From Saussurea involucrata (Eukaryota > Streptophyta > Magnoliopsida > Asterales > Asteraceae), in contig CM066314.1 in NCBI GenBank assembly GCA_033807775.1, forward strand, positions 33,095,001 through 33,159,000: DNA of 64,000 nt, in the 5' to 3' direction. The notes beneath the pieces are model-generated. The model was not told the origin of the DNA. It saw only the letters and a program-made list of their open reading frames with translations, and ran no database searches. A program made the translations under genes and the position numbers. Positions 1-12,200 of the stretch are shown here, piece by piece. Position 1 is the stretch's first letter. The number at the start of each line of letters is the position of its first letter.

Positions 1-11
1 ACAATGTAAAC

Positions 12-721
12 TTGAGTAAGACTCAGGGACCCTCCACACCTGATGAGGTGAAGCGGATGAAGGGAATCCCCTATGCTTCGGCTGTGGGATCCATCATGTA
101 TGCAGTGAGGTGCACTAGACCTGATGTAGCGTTCTCTCAGAACCTTACGAGTAGATACCAACAGAATCCAGGAGAAAGTCACTGGACTGCTGTTAAGAAC
201 ATACTGAAGTATCTTCGAAATACTAGAGATATGTTCCTTGTTTATGGTGGTGATGTAGAAAGAGAGCTCAGTGTTACTTTCTACACTGATGCTGGTTTCG
301 AAATAGATCGAGATGACACTCGATCTCAGACTGGATACGTTTTCGTCATGAACGGAGGCGCTGTTGACTGGAAGAGTGCTAAGCAAAGCACTATTGCGAT
401 GTCTTCTACAGAAGCTGAATACATAGTTGCTTCCGAAACTGCAATGGAGGCTGTTTGGATACGGAAAGACCCATGGATATGTACTGCGATAATTCTGGTG
501 CCATTATCATAGCCAACGAACCTGGAGTTCAAAAGGGTGCCAGACACTTCCGCAGGAAGACTCACTACATTCGAGAGGCTATCGAGATGGGTGATATTCG
601 TCTTCTCAAAGTTCACATAGATGACAACTTAGCTGATCCCTTTACGAAACCAATGTCTTGTACCAAACATATCAAGCATGCTAGGAACATTGGACTTCGA
701 CCAGCTAGTAGTCTCATGTAG
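12..721 (+). pseudogene. copia RT C-terminus and RNase H, frameshifted
   Basis: Two overlapping reading frames together encode the end of a copia polyprotein. The first (12-512) has the RT-tail motif GSIMYAVRCTRPDVAF and the RNase H core FYTDAGFE...SQTGYVFV...SSTEAEY. The second (455-721) carries the RNase H end (MYCDNSGAI) and the usual copia C-terminal motif LADPFTKP. The frame changes near 460-480, where related proteins have about ten more residues after AVWIRK, so a small deletion probably caused the shift. RNase H removes the RNA strand during reverse transcription. The product is not functional as it stands. Confidence 0.85.
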
Positions 722-1577
722 ATCTGTTTTTAGTAATTGAATAATTGGAACGTTGAACAGTTTTTATTTTCACAATGAATTGATGTACTTGGTATGATCG
801 TTTTCATTTATATCAACCGTGTTCTATATTTGCATGTTTAATCCATGAATGAATTATTTGTTCTAAATTGTCCATTGTCAGTTGATGATACGGGAGTATC
901 ATCGAGTTAAGGAAAATATGAGCGTATTGGTGATATTCATTGGTGAATGAATATTAATGATGATGCCACCAAACTCACATGTTGTTCATTGGTGATGAAC
1001 ATTGGACTGACCCAACCTACGAGAGTTCACTGCATGGATCGGCGTCACCAGTGAATCTCGCAAATGGTTATGTCACTCGTCCTTAGACTTAAGATGCAAG
1101 CAGGTTTTGTATGGGTGGAATGTCGGTCTTTGATATGGTTAAACGCTGTCTTGAATAAGGCTGCTATAAAAATCATCTTCAGGAGTGATGTGAAGCACAT
1201 GACAGGCACGTGCAGTCAAAAATAGGATTTGTTCCTCTACAGGTATTGGAGTTAGATACTACTGGGCCCCTCGATGAATTGAATAGATGTTTGTACGGCC
1301 GTACCCAAATGAAATTAAGATGATGCTTGATTAATTTGGTAATCTAATTCAACAAACAGATCGAGAAACAGAATCGTTGAACAATTAGAATGACATATGA
1401 TCCATGTCTAGTATTCAACAAGGTATCTATAACAAATGGATGACTGATTTAATAAACCATTTAAAATGAGACGTTTAAGAAACTAGCCTCGTGTGTCTCT
1501 AGGGGCATTGGCGTGTTGCTAGACGCTAACCTTTGCTTGTATGATTACTTGTCATTATGACGTGCGCAAGTGGGAGC
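722..1577 (+). other. 3' noncoding region of copia-1
   Basis: AT-rich DNA between the pol stop and the LTR, without an ORF of note. It ends in a purine-rich tract (AAGTGGGAGC) touching the LTR, the probable plus-strand primer. I see no other element in it. Confidence 0.6.
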
Positions 1578-2282
1578 TGTTGGAATATGCTCAAGTCATA
1601 ATAGATAATTATATGGCTAGATACACGTGGGCCTATAGGGTCACACACAATACACTAAGATACCATTTAATATAATGTAATTATTGTATTTACATTATAT
1701 AAATAACCTAAGTAACGTGGGGTAATTAGATGGGCACAAATCATTAAGTTTGGCTTAATGGGTTTGTATTGGATTTAAGTTAATAACAAGCCTATTACGT
1801 TTAACTAAATCTTAGGCCCATAAAGATTTAGAAGGGAGAACCTTTAAGAAGCCCAAGGAAGCTTTAGGGTTCATTAATATATAGAGACGTTAATGACCTA
1901 ATTAAGCTTAACCTAATACTCCTTCTTCTCTCCCAAAATCGGTGCCCCTCCCCTAGGCCTCTCTATGGTTTTTCTGTTTTGATCTTCTAGCTTGTTTCTT
2001 GTCTAATCGAAGCTATAAGATCCGTTACTAAGGAGGACTAGCATCCCGTGGTGATCAAGGAGGTGTAGTGTGGACTACTCTAGAGGTATTCTCCATTGAA
2101 TACTTGGTTTCTAAAGAGCACACAAGTGGATCCGGATTAGTGTACAAATCACACTACAAAGGTATATCGTTATTTGTATTCTTCGTTTAATCATATTGGC
2201 AATACGTTGATCCTGTTTGGTGATTGTTCCGCTGCGTTCTTATATATGTTTATAATTGTGTTTCTTTACATAATCACCAACA
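1578..2282 (+). repeat. 3' LTR of copia-1
   Basis: The LTR begins TGTTGGAATATG just after the polypurine tract and ends ATAATCACCAACA, giving the inverted termini TGTTGG/CCAACA; 705 bp. The right edge is confirmed by comparison with the uninterrupted relative at 46355-46370, where the sequence continues without the LTR. Only this LTR of the element is in the window. Confidence 0.85.
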
Positions 2283-2290
2283 TTTGTCGA

Positions 2291-2430
2291 TGTTTCCGGA
2301 TAAGTGAGTGTGGGGTGTCCGGACGCTCTTTATATGGACCATGTAATCCGGGTGGGTCTACCCGGATACCCATCCGGTCCGGAAACCTGTCCGGATAGAT
2401 GGGTGTCCGGAGACCTGTCCGGACACTTTG
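2291..2430 (-). promoter_or_regulatory. Promoter-like region of copia-2 ORF3, copy A (cut off)
   Basis: Same sequence as 46374-46496: a TATATAAAG box read on the - strand (about 2328-2335) under a cluster of CCGGA motifs. copia-1 inserted immediately downstream of the predicted start site, so this copy is separated from its ORF. Confidence 0.45.
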
Positions 2431-2489
2431 TTATGGCAGAAAAAATAGAGCTATTTGGAGTTTAAATAAAACCTTCTCTCGCTCCCCCT

Positions 2490-2790
2490 CAACTTGAGCA
2501 TGGGGAATGCTTTGTTCCCCATTAGATAGTGCAAAAATGTGCAATGGAGAGGCCGACACACACAAAAAACTTTTAGACATTTAAAGAGAAACTTGTGTCG
2601 CTCCCCCTCAAATGATGAACATAAAATGATATGCTCCCCCTCAGAATGTGCGCGTAGTGTGAAATGCGCACGGGAGTATCCGCACACACAAAAAAACTTT
2701 TCAGCAGTTAAAAAAAATTGTGTGTGACGCTCCCCCTCAACAGTAGAGTAGACTTACCTGATACTGGTTCGTGCTCCCCCTGAACACATG
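2490..2790 (-). repeat. Repeated polypurine tracts of copia-2, copy A
   Basis: On the - strand the motif GAGGGGGAGC, or a close variant, recurs about five times downstream of the pol stop, spaced 30-110 bp apart. Several polypurine tracts in the 3' noncoding part are a described feature of Sireviruses. The matching array in copy B is at 46550-46855. Confidence 0.65.
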
Positions 2791-3044
2791 GACACTCGTG
2801 AAAGCACAGATATAGAACAAATTAAACTAGACGACAATATTAAATAAAAGAAACACACATTGAAGGAAAGAAAACAAACGAAATCTACCTAATAAATACC
2901 GAGACTCAATCTAACTGTGTAACTAATACAAGTAGAATACAATTGTGAGAAAGTGTATGCTCAATCATCAGTAGTGCGAACAACGGATGATGAGAAGACA
3001 GTTTCTCGTAGATGTATGGAACTTGTATCGGGTACATAATCATA

Positions 3045-3416
3045 TCAAGTTTTCAGATTTAGCATACCCAACTTGGACACTAGAGTATTAAAACGTTTTT
3101 CGTCCAAGGGTTTTGTAAACAGGTCTGCTAACTGATGTTCTGTACTTACAAAATAGAGTTCGACTTTACCTCTTTCAACGTGATCCTTGATGAAATGATA
3201 CCGAACGTCTATGTGCTTTGTCTTCATGTGCTGGACCGGATTACTTGATATGGAAATTGCGCTCTTCGAGTCGCAGTAGATGGGCACCTTTACGTATGTG
3301 AAGTCGTAATCCTTGAGTTGTGTGCGCATCCAAATTACCTGAGAACAGCAGCTCGCGGTGGCCACGTATTCCGCCTCGGCAGCCGACGTAGAGACGCACT
3401 GCTGCTTCTTGGATGC
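3045..3416 (-). pseudogene. copia-2 RNase H C-terminus, copy A
   Basis: Encodes the last part of RNase H, from the KKQQCVSTS segment through AEAEYVA, YCDSKSAI and LADLFTKPLDEKRF to the stop after MLNLKT. The reading frame is broken at base 3417 by Tat-1 and resumes at 9263. In copy B the same residues are continuous with RT, which proves the interruption. The frame stays open for about 27 codons beyond the TGA in both copies. Confidence 0.9.
3412..3416. repeat. Target-site duplication of Tat-1, left
   Basis: GATGC, repeated at 9258-9262. The intact site in copy B (near 47480) has one GATGC, as expected for a 5-bp duplication made on integration. Confidence 0.92.
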
Positions 3417-4275
3417 TGTTAATGCCAAAAATCACACCAAAGGGACAACTTAAAATAAAATAAAGAAACAAGGGATTTGATGACGCAGGAAAAACCTCAA
3501 ACGAAGAAAAAACCTGCGGGCGACAGTGGGTGTCTTCACTGCACTATGGTCGTCAATCAGGGGCGATGTCCTTGGATACTGGTGTCGATCGTACAGTGAT
3601 TACGATACAAATGAAGGAAATGCTTCGAAATGTAAAGTAAAAGTGTTTGAACGTAAAAACGGGTGTTTGTCGTGTGAATACAAAGTGTGAACTGCTGGTC
3701 GAAAGCTGTTTTCGTGCGTCGAGAGCGATATTTAGAATAATGGTTCTTCACTTCAAGTGTTCTTGAATATTGCTTCGGTTGTTAATCGTCGGATCTTTGA
3801 TGTGTATCGGATGTTAACTTATGTCCTTGATGTGAAGGCTTAGCTTGGTATTTATAGTCTTCACGTCATTAATTAGCTCCATTAATGCTTTGATCAACGG
3901 CTACAACGGCTGGAAACGGTTGCCGGAGTGAATATCCATAATGATTTTCGTCCGTTACGGTCGCTTGTTGTTTAATGACTGCGTCGGTTATAGTCGTTTG
4001 CTCCTTAATGACTTTTACTCCTGCACTAAACACTTAACAAACGGTCATGGTGAACGTTAGCTTTGGTCGAAGTCGCACGTCCTTATATAATAGTCGTGCG
4101 GATCGGGCGACGCTATGGTCGAGCGTCGTAAGGAACTCTCGACTTACCTTTTATGAGGGACGACGATGGTTCTTAGGGTCTTCGTTGGGACCTTATCTTA
4201 ATACAAGGTATAACTCATGACATGCGTCTTACCTTTTCTGGTCGCGGTCGTGCGATGTGATTTTTTGCCCAAACA
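3417..4275 (-). repeat. 3' LTR of Tat-1
   Basis: 859 bp, starting TGTTAATGCC and ending GCCCAAACA on the + strand. On the - strand the sequence just upstream of it (4276-4292) reads TTTTGGGGGCAAAC, a good polypurine tract. The R-U5 part matches the Tat-2 LTRs, but the U3 part is about 500 bp shorter. Confidence 0.88.
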
Positions 4276-4677
4276 GTTTGCCCCCAAAATTTGAAAGAAG
4301 GATGGAAAATTTGAGTTTAAATTTTTTCAATCAGACGCATAGGAAATAAGACAAGAGTTAGAAATTACCTCAATCGCCTTGGAACTAGACTGGTCCGCCT
4401 TTAACTGAACGATAAGTTGAAAAGTTATGACGTCACGCTGACGTACGATGATGCTTACCAGCTGTCGAGGACAGGTGTCGAAGATCCGAGCGGTCATGCG
4501 AAAGGACGGGGATGCGCGGCGGTCATCAAAGGGCTCGACCTGACATGATCTACTGCTTAAATAAAGATTATGATGGATCTTTTCTTGGCGATTTCCGTTC
4601 GATTGAAACTTGCAAGAATCTTCGACCTAATTTAAGTTTTTCTGAGATCATATAAGATACGATTCTCCAGTTTGCGT
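4276..4677. other. Spacer between Tat-1 3' LTR and antisense gene
   Basis: About 400 bp of noncoding DNA. It would hold the promoter of the + strand antisense gene. I see no clear TATA box at a convincing distance. Confidence 0.4.
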
Positions 4678-6875
4678 ATGCGGCGTAAGTCTATCGCTAG
4701 AAAGCCTAGAAAAAGCTGGGATATCTGGGGCCTTTCAGAAGTGCAAATCAATTTAACGGGGCTGGCAATGTCGACAGAGCCTAGAAGCACCATTAAAAAC
4801 GAAGTAGATCTCGACGACTTTAGAAGTCTAGCGAGGATTCCCATGGGGATTACCGTAAGCAAGGTTGGCAAGGTTCGACTGGAAATGTGTCCCGAGGGGT
4901 ACGTTGTTATATACGAATACCCGTTCTAAATAGGCTTTCACTGGCCATATTCGCCTTTAGTCAAAGAGTTCATGTGTGAATTTGATCTTTCGCCGGGGCA
5001 ATTGATGCCCCAGTTCTGGTGAGTTATCTTGATCATCGAACGACTTACCTCCAACTGGAATCCACCGATGAATGTGAGGGGCCTTCTGACGGCGTATAAG
5101 GTCAAGAATGACCGGTACCGTCGCTATAGTTTGTTTTCAAGGTTCAAGGGTGATCGTACCCTGGTTTTAAATACTGCGGTCAACGATCGTGGATGGAAGA
5201 AGAGGTACGTATTTGTACGGGTGTCGACGCTGGACACTGATAGTGACTGGATTAGGGAGGGTTGGAATATGACGGGTGAGCCTTTGACTGTACGTTTTCA
5301 TGTTATTTTGTTGCTCGATTGTTTTTTCGACTGATCTTCTTTTTTATGCGTAGATATTGATTTCGATAAGGTAGAGCCGGATGATGCTTCTCGGGCTAAG
5401 ATCGAAAAGTTCTTGGAATTTAGTACTGAAGACCGGTCGTACGTCACGCGTCATTTGATAGATGAGGATGATGACACTGTTTTCTTGAGCGACAGAGTGA
5501 GGCTGGGTCGAGAGGAGAAAGAAGAAGAAGAGGACTCTGAGAAGACTGAGGAGGAAGAGAAGAGTGAAGAACCAGAGGTAGAGATAATTGGTAAGTATTT
5601 TTTTTGTCTTCTTTTCGCTTGACCTGGTCTTTCTCTGTTCTGAATCGTCTAATTTCTTTCTTTTACCGTACAGGTGAATCTCAAGCGCAGGCGACATCTT
5701 CTGTTGCTAGGAAGATGGCCCAAGTCGAAGTAGCTCGCGAGGCGAGTGAGAAGGACGTTTCGACAACTGGGTCGGGATTCCTGAAGAGAAAAGACGTCCC
5801 GATAGCCGGGTCGGGCCTCTTAAAGAGGACAAAGGTGTCCGTTCTGAGGGAACCGTCTTTGAAGACGGGTAACCCATCGAGGGTTGCCTTGTCCAGGAAG
5901 GCGAAGGCGTCGGTTGCGTTTGACACAACCGGCGCAAAATGTGTGGATACTGCGCAACTGGCGACGATGTCTCCCGTCGTCCTATCCGGCCCTTCATCGG
6001 CCGACAGGGGCAAAGGCGCGCAGAAGGGACCTGTGGGGGAAACGACGGTCAACTTTACGTTGCCGTCGGGTTTTCTGGACGACAATGTCTTGGACGAGAC
6101 GAAGTTGTTCCCCCATTTGGAAAAATATTTGCTTCCGTCTTTCAGGGAGTGTTTTGACGGGTTCTCTTTCGAGAAGAAAGAGTTCCATGCAGCTGGACTC
6201 TTATTCTTGGTAAGTCTTTCTTTCAAGACTTGTCGTTTGTCGTTGTTGTTGTTTACTAATGTCGCTCATATTATGATTCTTCAGGCGTTCCAAGCTTCCC
6301 TGGCATTGCAGGCCGAAACGACGAATATAGAGGTTTCAACGGCTTCTGTTACCAAAGATGAAGATGCAGCGTTAGCTAAAGAGAAAACTACTTTGGAGCA
6401 TGAAAAAGCGATGTCGGTGCGCCTTGACCATGCTCTGGACGAATTGGATGCCCTCGGTCATACAAGAGACGAGATAAACTCGCGTTTGAAAGAGTCTCTG
6501 ACTTTGATGCGCGACCAGAGAGAGAAGCTGGAGGGGATGAAGGAGTCCGTAACTGCGAAGAGGAAGGAAGTCGAGGGAATCAAGGCTAAGGTGATAAATT
6601 TGAAGAAGGAGTCTGATGAGTTGAAGGACGAAAATAAGTCTTTCTTTTCTTATGCTCGACTTATTGCGCGTGCGACAGTTATGCGTCGTCACCTGCAGGG
6701 CAAGGATCCTTTGGCTTCAGCGTCAGATGAGTTGCGTCTCTTTTATGAGAGAGTCGGGACCGAGAGAGATCTCGACTTGGATGACGAGAAGGAGGTCGAA
6801 GAGGAGGTGGCTAGCGAGAGTTTTCAGGATGAGGTATCGGACAAGGTTATGATCGATGCTCCTCTACAACCTTAG
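4678..6875 (+). pseudogene. Antisense spliced gene of Tat-1 (gypsy-type 'transposase'-domain protein)
   Basis: Runs opposite to the element's gag-pol. Four exons can be joined in frame: 4678-5275, 5354-5590, 5674-6209 and 6285-6875. The introns have clean borders: GTGAG...GTAG, GTAAGT...ACAG and GTAAGT...TCAG. The product would be about 650 residues. The N-terminal part, with WPYSPLVKEF and LSPGQLMPQFW, resembles the plant domain catalogued as putative gypsy-type transposon (Transposase_28). The middle is rich in acidic and Ser/Thr stretches with repeats of GSGxLKR. The last exon is a long Lys/Glu coiled coil. Two in-frame stops break exon 1: TAA at 4927 and TGA near 5020. Each is one C-to-T change from a sense codon. 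Function is unknown. Confidence 0.75.
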
Positions 6876-7597
6876 AAAAAAAGTATTTGTTTGTTTGTGC
6901 TCTCGACCGTTAGTGGTCGATTATGTACTCGATGGTTTATATAATGAACGCAACACAACTTTTGTTTGAACTTTATGCTTTATCCAAACCATGTTTAATT
7001 ATGAATCTGAACATAGGACACATAGGAAATCATGCGACCGAGGCATACATTGTAATACGATGAGTAAAACAAATATGTGAACACGCGATTAAAGCATTTT
7101 CTAAGTTAAGAGACTTAGGGGTAAAATCGTTTAGACTCTGCGATCGTACGATTAGATCGTATAATGAGTTTGTATCGTATGCCCCTATGGAGGGATGATC
7201 AAGTCACAGACCTGATCATGTATGTCGTGGGACCCTGCGAATTAGACTTAGTGATTATTGCCGTGCGATTCTGCGATAAAACGATGTCGGGGGTTGGTCG
7301 TTGGCTAGCCAACGACCCTCTGACGCTTAAGTCAGTAAACGTTTTGTGAGAAAAAATCGTATGAAAAAGAGTTAGAGAACGTACCATTTCAGACTCTCTA
7401 TTTTCCCCCTGTCATTTATTACCGTATCCTTTTTGGGAGGAAAAGATAGGTTTTAAATGACAGAATGACACGGAGAAATATTGTCCTGCGTTGACTATGT
7501 TGTCGTGCGACCGGGCACCATAGTAGACTTATCTCTGTGAAAAAGATATTAATTTAGGGATAGAGGAACGAACCTGTCGAGAGCCTGATCTTGTGAC
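6876..7597 (-). other. Noncoding part of Tat-1 between pol residue and antisense gene
   Basis: Contains many short motifs around CGTACGAT/ATCGTACG, as does the matching part of Tat-2 (28638-29049) in the other orientation. RT, RNase H and integrase should lie between this and the protease but are absent, so a multi-kilobase deletion is implied near 7540-7600. Confidence 0.55.
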
Positions 7598-7660
7598 TTT
7601 GGTTTATTTTCGCGGCTTCAAGGTAGACTTGTAGCACTCACGAGCGACTTTTGGCTCACT

Positions 7661-8448
7661 CTAAATCTCTTGGATTCCCCATGGCGTAGGGAATTTCAAC
7701 ATTTGATGATACGTCGAGGGAACGGCTTTCATATCATGGATCCATGGTCGTCCTAAGATGATGTTATAGGCTGACGCACAATCGATGACACTGAACTTGG
7801 TCTGCTTGTTGACTCCTCCGGCGTAGACGGGCAAGATTATCTCTCCGAAGGTGCTCGTCGCTTCTCCATTGAAACCGACCAAAGTCGTCGAACGTCGGGT
7901 GATTTCCGAGCGATCGATTCCCATGGCTTTGATGGTGTTGATAAAAATAACCTTTGTTGAGCTGCCCCCGTCGATTAAGACTCGACGCGTTAGACAGTTA
8001 CCGACTGTGATCTTAATGATCAACCCGTCGTGATGCTTCTGATACGAGTCGCCAAGGTCGACGTGGTCGAACACAATCTTCATGTCTTCTAGCTCCAAAT
8101 CTCCTTTGGGTCTAGACGAGCGAGGAATAGGCTGATCGTCGGGTGCCTGACTGGCATGACGCTTGGCCGCGGTATACGTCAGACCACATACGTCTGAACC
8201 ACCGGTGATGCAATTGACGACTTTCGTGTGCTCGGGGGTCGACGGTCGATGGCTATTAGCTGGAACAGCGACATCGTTGATGATATCCTTGAGATTTCCT
8301 TTCGGGAAATGATACGCTAATTCTTTATTCAATGCGATACAATCGTCTGTCGCATGACCATGATCGACATGGAAGTCGCACCACTTTGATTTGTCTTTTT
8401 TAGCATCGTCCAGGTCGGACTTCTTTGGCCATCGAATGGTAGCTTGGG
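7661..8448 (-). pseudogene. Tat-1 gag end and aspartic protease
   Basis: An open - strand frame of about 260 codons. It starts with a zinc-knuckle-like motif (CDFHVDHGHATDDC) typical of Tat gag, then a linker. The retroviral-type aspartic protease follows, with active site LIDGGSSTK and the distal ILGRPW motif; it would process the polyprotein. The catalytic DGGSS form differs from the more usual DNGSS/DTGSS of this group. The frame ends TAG at 7661, but homologous codons (EPKVARECYKS) continue past it to about 7598. The N-terminus is truncated: codons run directly into LTR sequence at 8449. Confidence 0.85.
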
Positions 8449-9257
8449 AACAAGGGATTTGATGACGCGGGAAAAACCTCAAACGAGGAAAAAACCTACG
8501 GGCGACAGTGGGTGTCGTCGTTGCACTATGGTCGCCAATCAGGGGCGATGTCCTTGGATACTGGTGTCGATCGTACAGTGATTACAATACAAATGAAGGA
8601 AATGCTTCGAAATGTAAAGTACAAGTGTTTGAACGTAAAAACAGGTGTTTGTCGTGTGAATACAAAGTGTGAACTGCTGGTCGAAAGCTGTTGTCGTGCG
8701 TCGAGAGCGATATTTAGAATAATGGTTCTTCACTTCAAGTGTTCTTGAATATTGCTTCGGTTGTTAATCGCCGGATCTTCGATGTGTATCGGATGTTAAC
8801 TGATGTCCTTGATGTGAAGGCTTAGCTTGGTATTTATAGTCTTCGCGTCATTAATTAGCTCCATTAATGCTTTGATCAACGGCTACAACGGCTGGAAACG
8901 GTTGCCGGAGTGAATATCCATAATGATCTTTGTCCGTTACGATCGCTTGCTGTTTAATGATTGTGCCGGTTATAGTCGTTTGCTCCTTAATGACTTTTAC
9001 TCCTGCACTAAACACTTAACAAACGGTCATGGTGAACGTTAGCTTTGGTCGAAGTCGCACGTCCTTATATAATAGTCGTGCGGATTGGGCCACACTATGG
9101 TCGAGCGTCGTAAGGAACTCTCGACTTACCTTTTATGAGGGACGACGATGGTTCTTAGGGTCTTCGTTGGGACCTTATCTTAATACAAGGTATAACTCAT
9201 GACATGCGTCTTACCTTTTCTGGTCGCGGTCGTGTGACGTGATTTTTTGCCCAAACA
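8449..9257 (-). repeat. 5' LTR of Tat-1, inner end truncated
   Basis: 809 bp almost identical to 3417-4275 but lacking about 50 bp at the end next to the interior, together with the primer site and gag start. The outer end (GCCCAAACA, 9257) is intact and followed by the target duplication. Confidence 0.88.
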
Positions 9258-9262
9258 GATGC
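9258..9262. repeat. Target-site duplication of Tat-1, right
   Basis: GATGC, identical to 3412-3416. Confidence 0.92.
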
Positions 9263-12200
9263 CCAACTCACAAAGCTATCTCCCAAGAACTGCACATGCC
9301 CCGATGTGCTCTTCTGGTCCATCATGTTGCCCGCGTGGTCTGCATCAGAGTAAGCGGATAGTTCAAAACCTGTCTCTTTCGGGTACCACAAGCCAAGATC
9401 AGCAGTACCACGTAAATAATGAAAAATTCGTTTCACGGCTATTAAATGAGACTCTTTTGGTTTTGATTGAAATCAGGCGCATAGAAAAGTTGAAAACATG
9501 ATATCCGGTCTACTTGCGATTAGATACATCAAAGAACCGATCATTCCCCGATACAATTTTGTGTTCACGTCCTTTCCGTTAGGATCGACGTGAAGTTTTG
9601 TGCCGGTTGCCATGAGAGTTTTCATTGGTGAGGACTGTTCCATCTGGAATTTCCGAAGAATATCTCGGATCTACTTAGACTAGTTTATGAATATCCCGGT
9701 CGACAGTTGTTTAACTTGAAGACCAAGGAAGAAATTCATCTCACAAAGCATACCATTTTAAAAAAAAAATCCCATCAGATTGGCAAAGTTCCTTGCATAC
9801 TGAGGATTAGTAGAGCCGAAAATTATGTCATCGACGTACACTAGTACTAAGACAATATGACCCTTTTCGTTCTTGATAAATAAAGTTGAATCGATCTTAC
9901 CTCGTGTGAATTCTGAATTTAACAATAACTTGGATATAGTATTGTACAAGGCTCATGGAGCTTGCTTTAGACCGTAAAGCGCCTTGTCTAGAACGTAGAC
10001 ATGATCAGGCTTTGAATCGTCCATGAATCCGTCCGGTTGTGACACGTATACTTCTTCCTTGATATCGCCGTAGAGGAATGCGGTCTTCACATCCATTTGG
10101 AACACCGTGAAGTTCTTGTGTGCGGCGTTTGCTAGGAACATACGTATAGCTTCTATCCTTGCCACTAGAGCGTAGGTCTCGTCGTAGTCAATCCCTTCTT
10201 GTTGACGGTATCCCTTAGCCACGAGACGTGCCTTGTTGCGAACGACAATGCCATCTTTATCCTTCTTGTTCTTGAAAATCCACTTCGTGCCGATCACCGT
10301 TTTGTGAGACGGACGTGGAACCAGTCACCATACCTTGAGGGCCTCGAATTGGTTGAGCTCCTCTTGCATGGCTATGATCCAGTTCGGGTCTTCGAGTGCT
10401 TCGCGGACGGTTGTAGGCTCGATCTTACTCAAGAAACCGAAAAAGAGGCAGAAATTGGCTGATGCGCCTCGCGTTTGAACAGGAGTGGAGGGATCACCTA
10501 TGATTTGATGTAGGGGATGAGCTTTCGTCCATTTGGTGGTGTGTGGAAGAGGCTGTTGAGTTGAATGAGAGGCATCTGGATCCACATAGGAACCAGATGG
10601 AAGGTCTTGTACTGCTTCAAGTGTAGCCGGTTGGTTCCTCGGAGGAGATGGGGGAGGGTTCGTCAATGGTTGAGCAACTTCTGGCTCCGAGGAATTCAGA
10701 GGTTGAGCATTGAGTGTAGTAGATGACGAACTTTCAGGAGCGATCTCCGGGTTTATGAATGGTTCCTCCGGGGGATAATAGTATCAGAAGTCGTTAAAGA
10801 TGACGGTTGAGCTGTCTCCACAGTGATGGAAGGCGTGCTGGTCGAAGGCGGCGGACCGGATAGATTCGCCGAATCCTCGATTCGAGCAACCTCAAGTCGT
10901 GGTTGTGCTGAGACATGAGGGGTAGAAGCGTTAAATATGTCATCATAAAAATACTTAAACAATAAATCTAAATCTGAAATATCAGCATTCGATGAAGATG
11001 CATGATTCGGATTTACTGTCGCTTGTGCAGATCCCGAACGTGGAAGTTCGAAAGCTAGCACGCCAGTTAAACCGGGTTCTGAACTGATGTGTTCAGAAGC
11101 CAAATCTGCGGCTTCGTCGAATGTCACGTTTATATTTTCAGTAACGGTTTTAGTCCATTTGTTGTAAACGCAATACGCCTTAGCCTGCATGGAGTATCCG
11201 ATGAAAACTCCTTCGTCCGCCTTGGGGCTAAATTTGCCGAGATCGTCCTTGTCGTTTAAGACGTAGCACGTGCATCTGAATGCATGGAAGTACTTGATAT
11301 TCGGAATGCGTTTGTTGATGATCACGTACGGTGTCTTGTTGAACCGCTTGTTGATGATGGGAGGTTTTGTGTGTAACAAGTTGTAGACACCGCTTCGGCC
11401 CAGAGAAATAGCGGTGGTTTCGATTGAGAAAGCATGGTGCAAGCCGCTTCGACTAGGGTACGGTTGCGTCTTTCCACCACCCCATTTTACTGAGGAGTGC
11501 GTGCCGCCGAGAAGGTTTGCTAGATACCGACAAAAGATAGGTAGTCGGTCACCGTTTGATTCTTGATTTCTGTCCCGTTGTCGGTCCTGATAGTCAAAAC
11601 TTGACCTTGAAGATTCAGCTGGATGGTCTCCAAATGGGTGATGATCAACTCCGGAGTTTCGTCTTTCGAGCGAAGGAACTTGACCCATGTGTAGCGTGAG
11701 AAGTCATCCACCATCACCAGGACGTACTTGCGCTTGTTGATGCTTTGAATACGCATCGGTCCACACAAATCCATATGGATGAGTTCGAGGGACCGGGACG
11801 TGCTCGGAGCGGCCTTTAGCTTATGCGTCGCTCGCTTCATCTTTCCCATTTCGCATGGCCCACAGAGTTGATCTTTGATGAATTGAAAATCGGGCATGCC
11901 TTTCACGTGTCCGCCCAGTACCAGTTTGTTGATACTTTTGAAGTTCAGGTGCGAGAGACGTCGATGCCAAATCCACGCTTGCTGGGAGTTGGCCTTTGAC
12001 ATCAGGCAGATAGAAGTATCGGTCTTCAGGGCTGCGAGGTCAATCGTGTAGAGGTTGGTGTGTCGCGTTCCAACCAGTAGCTCCTTTCCGTCGTTGTTGA
12101 GGATTCTACACCTTTTGGATTTGAAGCAGACCTCTAAATCTTTGTCGCAGAATTGGCCGATACTGAACAGATTGTGTCCCAATCCCGCGACGTGTGACAC

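Larger units (their letters stand above)
1..2282 (+). mobile_element. Ty1/copia element (copia-1), 3' part with LTR
   Basis: This is the 3' end of a + strand copia retrotransposon cut by the window edge: RNase H coding sequence, about 850 bp of 3' noncoding DNA, a purine-rich tract and the 3' LTR. It inserted into copia-2: base 2283 onward matches 46363 onward, while the matching sequence left of that point is displaced beyond the window. The insertion falls in the putative 5' leader of the third ORF of copia-2. The 3' target duplication would be TTTGT or similar; the 5' one lies outside the window. Confidence 0.85.
3417..9257 (-). mobile_element. Tat-1: Ty3/gypsy element of the Tat group, inserted in copia-2
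   Basis: A 5841-bp - strand element bounded by TG...CA LTRs and a perfect GATGC duplication. Order on the - strand: 5' LTR (9257-8449, inner end lost), gag zinc-knuckle end and protease (8448-7661), a short residue of the next pol segment, noncoding DNA, an antisense spliced gene (4678-6875 on +), purine tract, 3' LTR. The primer site, gag N-terminus, RT, RNase H and integrase are missing, so the element depends on others. An antisense ORF before the 3' LTR is an established trait of some Tat elements (Grande, Retand). Confidence 0.9.

Noticed and set aside
5681..6226. - strand 181-codon ORF
   Set aside because: Shadow of antisense-gene exon 3; the + strand frame joins to other exons by canonical splice sites and is matched in Tat-2.
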